Positions 23,952-31,968 are shown, numbered from the stretch's first letter. The stretch: 35,536 bases of DNA from Paenalicyclobacillus ferrooxydans (GCF_001399675.1 NZ_LJCO01000097.1:1-35536), one strand, 5' to 3'. Program-made: numbers and translations. The notes: generated by a model not told the origin, from the sequence alone.

Positions 23952-25070
23952 TTAGCCATGGCGAGATCTTGAGGCGAGCATTTCAATATTAATCCCGCGT
24001 GCACCAGCCCAATCCTGACTATCCCCAGTCACCACAATGGGCATTGTTCGTAAGTCATCGACGGACTGTGCGCCGAGTGCAAGCATAACGCTCCGCAGGT
24101 CGTGGAGCCATGTCCCAATGGTATCCGACACGGCCTGTTTTCCGCCTTTATAGAAGACTCTCAATACAGCGCCAGCAACGCCAACCGCATGTGCTCCCAG
24201 TGCCAGTGCTTTCGCCATATCGAGTGCCGTTCGTATGCCGCCCGAGGCTAAAAACTCGATACTGTTCATAAATCGCTGCGCTTCGAGCAAGGAAATGGGT
24301 GTAGTTTGGCCCCAATCTTCAAACACAGAGCGCTGGTCCTTACGGCGCCGGCTTTCGATCCAAGCAAAGTTGGTTCCTCCGCGCCCGCTAACGTCAATTA
24401 CTTTGACCCCAGCGGCTGCAAGTTCCGCGTAGAGTTCCATCGACATTCCGAAACCGACTTCTTTTACGATAACAGGGACCGGACTATCGTTAAGGATCTC
24501 TATAATATTCGCGCGAACGCCCTTAAAATTGCGATCTCCTTCAGGCATGACGATTTCCTGTGGGAAATTTAAATGGAGTTGAAGGTAATCGGCTTGGATC
24601 ATCTCAACAGCTCGAAATGCCTCGTTGGCAGGTACGGCGCCACTGACGTTCGCGAGAACAAGCCCATCTTGCATTATTTCGCGAACGATTCGATATGTAT
24701 CAACCACTTTCGTGTCAGCCAATGCCGCGCTTTGAGAGCCCACAGCAATGGCTAAGCCATGTTTACGGGCGACTTCCGCCAAGTTTTGATTAATCACCTT
24801 TGCTTCGTCTATGCCTCCTGTCATCGCATTGATATAAAGCGGTACAGACCACGTGTGATCGGCTACACGAGTCGTCAAGTCGATGTCCTGCTCGTTTAGT
24901 TCCGGCAAGGAATGATGCACAAACCGAATGTCCTTCCACGCATCCGTCTGCGACTGCTCATTGTACTGCACAGCAAGGTCAATATGATGGGCTTTGCGTG
25001 TTTTACGCAGACGCAGTTCACTGTCTGACTGACCCTCGTTTACTTCATTCTGGTAATTATCTCTCGTCAT
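23952..25070 (-). CDS. fni: Type 2 isopentenyl-diphosphate delta-isomerase
   Basis: The product is 372 residues from the ATG at 25070 (gaggtg site); a GTG three codons earlier is too close to that site. This FMN- and NADPH-dependent enzyme interconverts IPP and DMAPP. Family marks are RKAHHIDLA (about 24-32), the NAMTGG loop, AVGSQSAAL, LQLHLNFPQEIVMPEGDR with the catalytic Gln (about 155-172), IDVSGRGGTNFAWIES and the phosphate-binding ASGGIRTALDMAKALALGAHAVG near the end. It serves prenyl synthesis for menaquinone, heme A, undecaprenyl phosphate and hopanoids. The gene is single and separated from ctaA by a strong terminator. Confidence 0.95.
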   Translation of the reverse strand: MTRDNYQNEVNEGQSDSELRLRKTRKAHHIDLAVQYNEQSQTDAWKDIRFVHHSLPELNEQDIDLTTRVADHTWSVPLYINAMTGGIDEAKVINQNLAEVARKHGLAIAVGSQSAALADTKVVDTYRIVREIMQDGLVLANVSGAVPANEAFRAVEMIQADYLQLHLNFPQEIVMPEGDRNFKGVRANIIEILNDSPVPVIVKEVGFGMSMELYAELAAAGVKVIDVSGRGGTNFAWIESRRRKDQRSVFEDWGQTTPISLLEAQRFMNSIEFLASGGIRTALDMAKALALGAHAVGVAGAVLRVFYKGGKQAVSDTIGTWLHDLRSVMLALGAQSVDDLRTMPIVVTGDSQDWAGARGINIEMLASRSRHG

Positions 25071-25158
25071 AAAAGTCACCTCAAATCACATCAACAATCT
25101 GACTCTCAGGATACTTTTGAATCGCAAACAGAGCATCCTATGGTTCTGCGAGACGGCT

Positions 25159-25190
25159 AAAAGAACGGGACCGGAGTTCCGGTCCCGTTC
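25159..25190 (-). terminator. Terminator of ctaA
   Basis: A perfect stem of about 12-13 bp (GAACGGGACCGGA with its complement) is followed on the minus strand by TTTTAG, 26 nt after the ctaA stop. Confidence 0.92.
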
Positions 25191-25215
25191 AGAAGTTGCG
25201 CGGAACTTATTCCAT

Positions 25216-26223
25216 TTAAGCCAGTACTGACTTTTTCCTGGTCTGTTGACCCCGCTGTTCCTGGCCCCCTGTTGCCCGTTGACGCTGTGGCTCAGGCAAA
25301 ACCTGAATCGCCATATAACCAACAACCGCAAACAGAGTGGTTACGAGTAAAACATGAATGATAAATGCCCACATGGCTAGCAGCGAGTATATCAGCAGTG
25401 CGCCGCTGACGGCTTGCATCAATGTCAATATGAGTGCTAACAGGCTGCTTTTGAATATTTCTGGCCGGTTCTTCTGTTTCCGGGCTCCGGCGACCAAACC
25501 AATCAGCAACACAACAAGTCCTAACGCGATGGACCGGTGCATCACATCAATCCAGAAGTAGTGCCCGTAAATTGCAGGATTCTCGGTCGGAAACGGCCAC
25601 CCCTGCAAAGCTCCACCAGCGCCGGTGGCAGCCACATAGGAACCAAAATAGATAGCCGCAAGTACATAAATCAGGGCGAACCAAGTCCAGCGTGCATACG
25701 TCTTGCCGACAGGATATGCACGGAGTGGTTGTCCACTGATCAGCAACCCGCGCCTGTCAATTCCACCTACAACAGCTGTCAGCATCGTGACAGCACAAAA
25801 CGCGATCAATGCGACACCCATGTGTGTTGCGACAACGGCTGGCGGACTGACCATCAATACAGCGAGTGCTCCCAAGACTGCTTCCGCGAACACGAACACG
25901 ATCGCGATTGAGCTCAAGACTTTCACTTCAATGTACCGACGATACTTCACCCATGTGATAATTGTCAGCGCTATCAGGAGAAACAAGAGTACAGAGACCA
26001 ATACACGATGCGTGTATTCAATAAACTTGGCGGCGTCCCATGACGCGGGGAACAATCCATGTTGCGTGAAGGGCCAGGTTCTTCCAAGTGACAGAGATGA
26101 GTTTGTAAACGTGTCTACAAAACCAAACATATTCACAAGGAGCATCCATACTGTAGTGACCGCTGAGAGCCAATAGGTCTTACTGCGGCGCCCTTCAGCT
26201 TGTTGTATCACATCTTCTCTCAT
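25216..26223 (-). CDS. ctaA: Heme A synthase
   Basis: The product is 335 residues from the ATG at 26223; the long upstream frame is not supported by a ribosome site. Eight helices in two four-helix halves carry the heme-binding histidines: EYTHR (His72, with Glu69) and ATHMG in the first half, DVMHRS and FIIHVL in the second. CtaA hydroxylates the C8 methyl of heme O to give heme A for the aa3 oxidase. The cysteine pair found in the first outer loop of Bacillus CtaA is absent here (SLSLGRTWPF), so this is a Cys-less class. The C-terminal 20 residues are basic and Gln-rich. ctaB is not adjacent and must lie elsewhere. Confidence 0.93.
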   Translation of the reverse strand: MREDVIQQAEGRRSKTYWLSAVTTVWMLLVNMFGFVDTFTNSSLSLGRTWPFTQHGLFPASWDAAKFIEYTHRVLVSVLLFLLIALTIITWVKYRRYIEVKVLSSIAIVFVFAEAVLGALAVLMVSPPAVVATHMGVALIAFCAVTMLTAVVGGIDRRGLLISGQPLRAYPVGKTYARWTWFALIYVLAAIYFGSYVAATGAGGALQGWPFPTENPAIYGHYFWIDVMHRSIALGLVVLLIGLVAGARKQKNRPEIFKSSLLALILTLMQAVSGALLIYSLLAMWAFIIHVLLVTTLFAVVGYMAIQVLPEPQRQRATGGQEQRGQQTRKKSVLA

Positions 26224-26534
26224 TCGCCTCACCTCACTGAATACGAATATCACGCCCTCACCGAGTGATTGTGAACCGTATGAGATCCAGCTATACAGCA
26301 TGTTATTGTGTGAAGCACTGGTGGAAGTGGATCGTTCATTCATTTGCTCACTCTAGTGCAGGCAAGTCATGGTTCCCATAGATATTTGCCTTGGAGTTTA
26401 GTCTACTACAAAACACGAGCTGTATGCACCTGGGGGTACTTGGAGTTTGGCGTGGTTTGTGAAGTGTAGTGTTTCGCCCTTTGGGCAGTACTTCTACTCT
26501 TCCGCAGCACCTTCACAGATTGTTAAAGTGAGAG
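26224..26534. other. Intergenic region upstream of ctaA
   Basis: The region lies between divergent ctaA and tRNA genes. TTTGTGAAG (26456-26464, plus strand) and CTGTGAAG (26511-26518, minus strand) resemble ResD half-sites; ctaA of Bacillus is ResD-dependent. No promoter could be fixed for ctaA. Confidence 0.35.
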
Positions 26535-26563
26535 TTGAACGTGTCGTTGAGTCGTGCTACAAT
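26535..26563 (+). promoter_or_regulatory. Sigma-A promoter of the tRNA pair
   Basis: TTGAAC (26535-26540) and TACAAT (26558-26563) are spaced by 17 nt, ending 23 nt before the first tRNA. Confidence 0.85.
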
Positions 26564-26586
26564 CAGTAAGCCGTGATGATAAATTT

Positions 26587-26661
26587 GCGGAAGTGGCTCA
26601 GGGGTAGAGCATCGCCTTGCCAAGGCGAGGGTCGCGGGTTCGAATCCCGTCTTCCGCTCCA
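26587..26661 (+). tRNA. tRNA-Gly (anticodon GCC)
   Basis: The 75-nt cloverleaf has acceptor GCGGAAG, D-arm GCTCAGGGGTAGAGC, anticodon loop TTGCCAA (GCC), T-arm GCGGGTTCGAATCCCGT and an encoded CCA. It is cotranscribed with the next tRNA. Confidence 0.97.
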
Positions 26662-26674
26662 TAGGTTTTCATGA

Positions 26675-26751
26675 GGGCCCATAGCTCAGTTGGTCAGAGC
26701 GGCCGGCTCATAACCGGTTGGTCCTAGGTTCGAGTCCTAGTGGGCCCACCA
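26675..26751 (+). tRNA. CAU-anticodon tRNA, probably tRNA-Ile2 (lysidine)
   Basis: The 77-nt cloverleaf has acceptor GGGCCCA paired with TGGGCCC, anticodon loop CTCATAA and an encoded CCA. Several features fit the Ile2 tRNA modified by TilS rather than elongator tRNA-Met: the C4-C5 pair in the acceptor, the GGCTCATAACCG anticodon arm and overall likeness to Bacillus tRNA-Ile2. Automatic pipelines often label it tRNA-Met. Confidence 0.9.
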
Positions 26752-26767
26752 TAATAGAAATCTTGTG

Positions 26768-26797
26768 AATCGGCCCTGATGGGCCGATTTTTTTTAT
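26768..26797 (+). terminator. Terminator of the tRNA pair
   Basis: AATCGGCCC, a TGAT loop and GGGCCGATT are followed by a long run of T, 16 nt after the second tRNA. Confidence 0.95.
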
Positions 26798-26887
26798 GTC
26801 ATTTCAATACAATAAGCTATCACTTCACAATAAGCGATGACTTCGTCCTGAAACCGAGATGATTTTTTTGATGATTGAAATACACCT

Positions 26888-26914
26888 TTGCCAATGACGC
26901 GAAGTGGGTATAAT
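26888..26914 (+). promoter_or_regulatory. Promoter whose start point coincides with a start codon
   Basis: A perfect TATAAT at 26909-26914, with a weak -35 (TTGCCA, 26888-26893, 15-nt spacer), ends six bases before the ATG at 26921. A transcript would begin at or next to the A of the ATG. Confidence 0.6.
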
Positions 26915-26920
26915 AACCTC

Positions 26921-28024
26921 ATGAAAATTTACGAAGTCACGTATCTTGTAGACAACCTGCATGTCAAAGGCTACCTCGGTCTGCCCGCAGCCTACGTGGA
27001 GTGGCAAGTTGCGAGCCATGTACCATTACAACACCTAGAAGAGGCCGTTCGCCGCGCCGCAGGCGCACCATCTTGTTTGCCGATGGAGGAAGTCACACCG
27101 GAGCCTGATTTGAATCATCTCGAAACGACTGAGGAGTCACCAGTCACCGGCCCCGCCTTGACCCCGACCGACTTAGGAACGCGTGTTCAACCGCATGAAA
27201 GTGAAGATAGGCTCGGGAGTCCCCCATTCCCGGCACTCCTCTACTGTCGCGGCGGCATCAACAGGGTCGGCATGTCTAGATTAGAGTGGATCGAAACGTT
27301 TTGTCACCTTGGATTCGTTGTATTTGCTCCGTGGTACCGCGGAACGCTCGGAACAGACGGGCGAGATGAATTCGGCGGAGCCGACAAAAACGACTCCATC
27401 ATTGGGTTTCGTATCTTGCAGCAACTTCCCGGCGTCGATGAATTCGATGTGACCATCTTGGGATTCTCACGCGGGGCTATCAACGCCACCTTGACGGCAG
27501 TGGCGGAACCAGCTGCACGTGCGTTGATTCTTTGGGGCGGTGTGGCTGACCTTGCTGCGACGTACGAGGAACGTGTGGATCTGAGGCGCATGATGCGAAG
27601 AGTCATTGGCGGTACACCGCGGAAGGTGCCAGAAGCATACCAAGAAAGATCGCCCATTTATTCTGTCGAGAGCATTCCGTGCCGCACACTGGTCGTACAC
27701 AGCACCGAGGACCCGCAAGTCAATATCCACCACGGCAGGGACATGTACGAGGCTCTCGTGCGTGCGGGAAAGGAAGTGGCGTGGCACGGTTATCAAGGAT
27801 ATGCCCACCACTTCGATCCGCTGGTCCGCCACGCTGTCATGGAGCGAATGTTAGCGTGGACCCGAGTTGCTGTGCGGGGTCGATCCAGAGACGGTAGTGA
27901 TATGAACCCTGCCAGTGGTTCGGTCCGTACCGCGAATGCAGACAGTTCCAGCGGATTGGGTTTCACGCAGCAAAGCAACTTCCTTCCCCGAGTGAATGGC
28001 CCGGACATCCTTAACAAGCAGTGA
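26921..28024 (+). CDS. Alpha/beta hydrolase of the prolyl oligopeptidase type
   Basis: The product is 367 residues from the ATG at 26921. There is no ribosome site, and the promoter position suggests a leaderless mRNA. The hydrolase fold is clear: PALLYCRGGINR (oxyanion region), FVVFAPWYRGTLGTDGRDEFGG, the nucleophile elbow GFSRGA, the acid loop VVHSTEDPQVNI and the catalytic His in GYAHHFD. It is probably an S9-like serine peptidase or esterase. A poorly conserved stretch rich in Glu, Pro and Thr (about 55-100) is inserted before the first core strands. The last 50 residues, after LAWTRV, are Ser/Gly-rich and overlap the convergent DoxX-type gene on the other strand. Substrate unknown. Confidence 0.85.
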   Translation: MKIYEVTYLVDNLHVKGYLGLPAAYVEWQVASHVPLQHLEEAVRRAAGAPSCLPMEEVTPEPDLNHLETTEESPVTGPALTPTDLGTRVQPHESEDRLGSPPFPALLYCRGGINRVGMSRLEWIETFCHLGFVVFAPWYRGTLGTDGRDEFGGADKNDSIIGFRILQQLPGVDEFDVTILGFSRGAINATLTAVAEPAARALILWGGVADLAATYEERVDLRRMMRRVIGGTPRKVPEAYQERSPIYSVESIPCRTLVVHSTEDPQVNIHHGRDMYEALVRAGKEVAWHGYQGYAHHFDPLVRHAVMERMLAWTRVAVRGRSRDGSDMNPASGSVRTANADSSSGLGFTQQSNFLPRVNGPDILNKQ

Positions 28025-28483
28025 AATCATCAGCCCGAGTTCCAAGACTGCCATCAGGAAGTCAACCGGGATCCCTTCATCAAACGGATCAGACGGTGTA
28101 ATAAAGAAATGCCCCGCCTGAAAGAAAAAGAAGTTCATATTTAGGAACGCAGCGGAAAAAGCAGCAACCGCACCCAAAACACCGACGAACCGAGGGACAA
28201 CCCCACGGATATAGAAAATAGCCAAGGTGCTGAAAAACAGTCCGAGAAGCAACTCACCAACCATCACGAGCCACGCGAAGATGACCGCGTGTGGAATAAT
28301 CCAGGCGTGCAGAATGCTTTTGTAAAATCCATACGGAATCATTGACAAAGACCCTTTGAGGGTGCTGTGCAGCCCTGTTACAAACTGACCGCTGAGGACT
28401 TTGTCCAGTCCAGAGACCAACCATTCATAGGCCAAAACCAGTGACACAAACGCTTCAAAACCCCTACGATGGGTATTCACCAT
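27851..28483 (-). CDS. DoxX/DoxD-like membrane protein
   Basis: The product is about 210 residues from the ATG at 28483 or the GTG one codon later; the site ggagggg favours the latter spacing. It has four helices in the DoxX pattern: an opening FEAFVSLVLAYEWLVSGLDKV helix, IIPHAVIFAWLVMVGELLLGLF in the middle and an MNFFFFQAGHFFITPSDP loop before the last helix. DoxX/DoxD proteins include the thiosulfate:quinone oxidoreductase subunit of Acidianus and oxidative-stress proteins of other bacteria. The exact role here is not readable. A hydrophilic tail of about 55 residues after the last helix (27851-28024) overlaps the tail of the convergent hydrolase gene. It follows the sigma/anti-sigma pair on the same strand. 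Confidence 0.8.
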   Translation of the reverse strand: MVNTHRRGFEAFVSLVLAYEWLVSGLDKVLSGQFVTGLHSTLKGSLSMIPYGFYKSILHAWIIPHAVIFAWLVMVGELLLGLFFSTLAIFYIRGVVPRFVGVLGAVAAFSAAFLNMNFFFFQAGHFFITPSDPFDEGIPVDFLMAVLELGLMISLLVKDVRAIHSGKEVALLRETQSAGTVCIRGTDRTTGRVHITTVSGSTPHSNSGPR

Positions 28484-28569
28484 GCTCCCCTCCACTCAAG
28501 GTTGGATTCACATGGGTATACGCAGAGCGCAGACGGATGGATCACTGTAGAGAAAACTCGAGGCAAAGA

Positions 28570-29409
28570 CTAGGTCTCTGCCTCAAATACGACGGGGCCA
28601 AGGGGTTTGGCATCAATTGCTTTTGGTTCAAGGGTAACCGCCACGACCTGGTAGGAGCCTTGCGGCATGATCGAGGCAAACACCGCGTTTCCTTGGCTGT
28701 CTGGTGTAAAGACGCCCGCCGAATATGGAACTGAGGAACCACTGTTAATCAACCAGACCTGATATACCTGTGTACCGCCGACTGGCTTCAGGTGAGTAAA
28801 ATGTATGACCATCTGCGAGGCGCTCTCCGTCTTCGTGACCCACATGGTCGCCGTAGCCCCCGGCATCTTGGAGTTCAAAGCCATAGACTTCTGGACATGC
28901 CCAAAAGGTGATGCACCGGTCCGATTAGCCACGGAGTACGTCACACCGGAAGCAATCACCATCAAGACGATCGCTGCAGCAGTGAACGACATCCACGAAC
29001 GGGTTCTAGATACACTGCGCTGCGCCCGCGGCGGAGTCAGTTTCGCAGTGTCAAGCTTCATCGTTCGCTCCGTAGAATGTACGGTAGAATATACCGCAGA
29101 ATCTAAAGCGCTCGGACCTGCAAAAGCACCTATGTTTGGTTCTGCAGACGCATCAGCCTTTGGCCCTGTTGACCCTCTATCATCGTCAGTTGCGCCAAGG
29201 ATGTTATCCAGTACTCGCTGCCGCATCCCGGTTGGGGGTGAAACTGGCTCCATGTCAAACAACAAAGCCTCAGTCACGGCTTCTAGCGCCTTCACTTCTC
29301 GTTGGCATTCGGTACAGGTGAGCAGGTGCGTTTTAAATGCACTGCGTTCAGCATCACTTAAGCCGCCGAGTGCATACAACTCTCGCAGAGAACACAAGCT
29401 GTCAGACAC
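28570..29409 (-). CDS. Anti-sigma factor (RskA-like, zinc-binding ASD)
   Basis: The product is 279 residues from the GTG at 29409 (gggggtg site). The N-terminal anti-sigma domain has the H-x3-C-x2-C zinc motif (His28, Cys32, Cys35). A disordered linker (about 75-130) leads to one membrane helix (about 138-158). The outer C-terminal domain is of the RskA type, with VYQVWLINSGSSVPYSAGVFTPDSQGNAVF (about 217-246) and a closing VAVTLEPK. It should bind and inhibit the ECF sigma factor encoded just upstream, with which it overlaps by 8 nt. Release would follow regulated proteolysis on an envelope signal. This is a standard sigma/anti-sigma arrangement. Confidence 0.92.
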   Translation of the reverse strand: MSDSLCSLRELYALGGLSDAERSAFKTHLLTCTECQREVKALEAVTEALLFDMEPVSPPTGMRQRVLDNILGATDDDRGSTGPKADASAEPNIGAFAGPSALDSAVYSTVHSTERTMKLDTAKLTPPRAQRSVSRTRSWMSFTAAAIVLMVIASGVTYSVANRTGASPFGHVQKSMALNSKMPGATATMWVTKTESASQMVIHFTHLKPVGGTQVYQVWLINSGSSVPYSAGVFTPDSQGNAVFASIMPQGSYQVVAVTLEPKAIDAKPLGPVVFEAET

Positions 29410-29977
29410 TGCTGTTCACCCCCGTTTCCGATTGCAACTGCGTGCGAAGTTTAGTCATTGCGAGTCGTACTCGGCTTTTCACCGTGCCCGTTGAAAGCCC
29501 CAGTTCATCTGCCACTTCCTGCTGCGTCTGTCCAAGAAAGTATATGTGTTCAATAACCTGTCGCTGTTCAGACGGCAAAGATGATATTGCCCGTTTGATA
29601 TGCTGCCGAGTGCTGGCTGCTTCAGCGAGATCGTCCGGTCCAGGAGACGGATCCAAAACCTGAACGAGAGCTTCGTCTCCCGAATCTGTATGCTGATGAC
29701 GCTTTGTGCGCCTGTGATAATCTATCGCAGCATGTCGTGTAATAGATAGCAACCATGTGCTAACCTTGCCTTGCGTCGGCTGGTATCGAGCCGTCGTTCT
29801 CCATATTTTCGTGAATACATCCTGAACAACCTCTTCCGCAGCACTCGCATCCCCAGTGCAACGATAAGCAAAACTGTACACCAAACGCTCGTACATGTCA
29901 TACAAAGCAGCGAGTGCATCCTTCTCTCCCGCCAAAATCCGCTCCAAAATCAGCTCTGCAGACATTTCGTCGTTCAT
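29402..29977 (-). CDS. ECF RNA polymerase sigma factor
   Basis: The product is 191 residues from the ATG at 29977; a GTG two codons upstream is also possible. Region 2 is seen in ALYDMYERLVYSFAYRCTGDASAAEEVVQDVFTKIW (about 24-59), with the aromatic DNA-melting stretch STWLLSITRHAAIDYHRR. Region 4 has LPSEQRQVIEHIYFLGQTQQEVADELGLSTGTVKSRVRLAMTKLR (about 133-178), a helix-turn-helix. It directs transcription of a stress regulon and is held by the anti-sigma factor next door. The likely promoter (TGGTATAAT) looks sigma-A-like. Its ribosome site is an unbroken run of eight G. Confidence 0.93.
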   Translation of the reverse strand: MNDEMSAELILERILAGEKDALAALYDMYERLVYSFAYRCTGDASAAEEVVQDVFTKIWRTTARYQPTQGKVSTWLLSITRHAAIDYHRRTKRHQHTDSGDEALVQVLDPSPGPDDLAEAASTRQHIKRAISSLPSEQRQVIEHIYFLGQTQQEVADELGLSTGTVKSRVRLAMTKLRTQLQSETGVNSSV

Positions 29978-30018
29978 AGGCACCCCCCCCGTAGCGTGTG
30001 CGGCAACATTCGACGCCT

Positions 30019-30046
30019 ATTATACCAGTGCGTTTAATTTTGGCAT
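30019..30046 (-). promoter_or_regulatory. Extended -10 promoter of the sigma factor gene
   Basis: TGG directly before TATAAT (minus strand, 30024-30019) forms an extended -10, with ATGCCA 16 nt upstream as a weak -35. It lies about 42 nt before the start codon. Confidence 0.65.
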
Positions 30047-30070
30047 ACGCTCGTGTCCGAGGCGACAGAA

Positions 30071-30100
30071 TGCCGCCCTCGTTATCACGAAGGGGCGGCA
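30071..30100. terminator. Hairpin downstream of the repeat protein gene
   Basis: TGCCGCCC and GGGCGGCA form an 8-bp GC stem with a 14-nt loop, about 70 nt after the stop of the leftward gene. It lacks a T run on the minus strand, so termination may be weak. Confidence 0.5.
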
Positions 30101-30172
30101 TCCACTGAGCTGAAAGGTGCTGTTCTCCAGGGGATCTGACGCTGAACTGATTCGTTCCCCGATGTTCCATGG

Positions 30173-31798
30173 TCACTTAATGTTTAGTGTCGATCCACTC
30201 CATGAGGATTGAATTCCAGCGTCCGAAAGGACTTTCATCACGTCACTTGCAGCCATGTATGTTGTTTGCGTGCGTCCATACGGATCGGGCGCTATCAAAG
30301 CATCTACATGCCCGATTGTTTTACCGTGAATGACGATGGTGTCTGTCGATCCGTTAAAAGATGAATTCATATTGCTCTGGTACGGCGTGGTCAGCCACCA
30401 TGCAGAGCCGTTCCACTTACTCATCACACCTTCCTGACTGAGCGCCTTCATAACATACCAAATGGGTACATATTCTTCGCTCTTGTTTGTTTCAGGATTG
30501 ATACCCCATACGCCAAGCGGCATTGATACACTCCGACCTGTTACGTCAACGGAAATAGCTGTCCAGTTCCACATATCGGACGAGCTTGCGAACTTCTGAG
30601 GCACCTGAGATACAATGCCTGACGCTAAGGCCCCGCCAACATCAAACATGTGGTTATAGGAGGTAACGTACTCACTCCACTGATTCTGGTAGTCATGGTT
30701 GACGAAGTCAGTAAAGGAGGCGATCAACTGCTGAACGTGGATCTGGAGGTTATCTGCGATGGCACTCGATGGAAGGCCCGTCGCACTCGACATGAAAGCT
30801 GAGAACTTGGCTCTGTATTGAGCGAGGTTATCGAGAGCCTGCTGTTGACCTGCACCATCCTGCTTTGTTGTTGCCTGTACATAGGCCACAAAGTCATTGA
30901 TATGCTGCTGCCACATCGCTTTGAACTGACTGGCTGCGGCATCTCCGTAGATAGACTGGATGGCACTGGTCAATTGGTTGGTATCCGTTGACAGCTGTCC
31001 TGCCAATGCACTAAAGTCAGCTGACCCAGCGTATCCCGCATACATGGACAACAACGCTAAATCAGCGTGCTCTCCGAGCAGTTCGTCTAGTTGAACACGC
31101 AGGTTTGCAGCTGGCGTATCCGGATTGACCTTACCAAACTTCTGGGGGAACTCCTTGACGATTCCGCCTGAAATCGCGTCGCCGACTTGGAACATGTGAT
31201 TATAGGCTGCAGCAAATTCTTGTTCTGAAGCGGCGTAGTCCTTGTTCTTGTAATCGTTAAACGTGGTGAGTAGTTGATTTACGTGTATTTGCAGGTTGTT
31301 CGCCACGGCTGTCTGTGGTAACCCTGTGGCACTGCTCATGAAGCTCGAAAAGTGTTCGCGATACTGCGCGAGTGCATTGAGGGCTTGTTGTTCTCCGGCT
31401 GGATCACTGTTCTTTGCTGCCATTACATAAGCCACGAAGTCATTGATATGGCCCTGCCACATGGTCTTAAACTCCGCCGCAGCTGATGCACCAAAGACAG
31501 ACTGAATGGCTGAGGTCAATTGATCTGTGTTCTGATTTAAAGCCGCAACTTCAGCGTTGGCGTCCGGCGATCCGCTGTAGATCTTCTCCATCGCCAGAAT
31601 GGCTAAGACAGCATGCTCACCAAGGAGGTTGTCGAGATTGACGCGGAGTTGAATGGCCGCGTTTTGCGTCGTCGGAGTTGGCAACACTTGCGTGCCCATG
31701 TTCGACTGGGCTGCCCAAGCTGGAGCGGCAGTGACACTCAGCACAACTGCTGACGTCGCAATGCCAGATAGAAGCTTTGCTTTGTTCCCGAGCTTCAT
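30173..31798 (-). CDS. Secreted two-repeat protein with a copper-amine-oxidase-N-like C-terminal domain
   Basis: The 541-residue protein has a clear signal peptide (basic start, hydrophobic core, AWA cleavage near residue 30). Two homologous helical domains follow (about 50-215 and 229-400). Each contains LLGEH, a W-QxHINDFVAY helix, QYRxxFSxFMSSATGLP, LQIHVxQLxxxF and YNHMFxVGxAxxxGIV. The His and Met residues recur at matching places, so metal or heme binding is possible. The last 125 residues (about 415-541) carry PIWYVMKALSQEG and YMAASDVMKVLSDAG patterns of the stalk domain often annotated as copper amine oxidase N-terminal-like. The function is unknown. It has a good ribosome site (gaggagga) and its own upstream region. 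It lies beside the ECF sigma pair and may be a target of it, which I could not show. Confidence 0.8.
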   Translation of the reverse strand: MKLGNKAKLLSGIATSAVVLSVTAAPAWAAQSNMGTQVLPTPTTQNAAIQLRVNLDNLLGEHAVLAILAMEKIYSGSPDANAEVAALNQNTDQLTSAIQSVFGASAAAEFKTMWQGHINDFVAYVMAAKNSDPAGEQQALNALAQYREHFSSFMSSATGLPQTAVANNLQIHVNQLLTTFNDYKNKDYAASEQEFAAAYNHMFQVGDAISGGIVKEFPQKFGKVNPDTPAANLRVQLDELLGEHADLALLSMYAGYAGSADFSALAGQLSTDTNQLTSAIQSIYGDAAASQFKAMWQQHINDFVAYVQATTKQDGAGQQQALDNLAQYRAKFSAFMSSATGLPSSAIADNLQIHVQQLIASFTDFVNHDYQNQWSEYVTSYNHMFDVGGALASGIVSQVPQKFASSSDMWNWTAISVDVTGRSVSMPLGVWGINPETNKSEEYVPIWYVMKALSQEGVMSKWNGSAWWLTTPYQSNMNSSFNGSTDTIVIHGKTIGHVDALIAPDPYGRTQTTYMAASDVMKVLSDAGIQSSWSGSTLNIK

Positions 31799-31890
31799 GG
31801 ATATGTTCCTCCTCGTTTCCTTGTATCGTTGTAAACTTCAACTTTAGATACGATGGAAACGAGAGAATGGATCACAACCAAACACAAATA

Positions 31891-31968
31891 AATCTGTCTT
31901 ACTTAAATGAATCCATCTTACTCAAATGTGAATCCATCTTACTCAAATGAATCCGTCTTACACTTATG
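31891..31968. repeat. Four degenerate 19-21-bp direct repeats
   Basis: Units beginning aatcYgtcttac or aatccatcttac repeat at 31891, 31910, 31931 and 31950. Two copies are identical over 19 bp, and a related cttacgccaata pair follows near 31980-32010. They lie in the 240-nt gap between splB and the start of the repeat protein gene. Confidence 0.75.
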
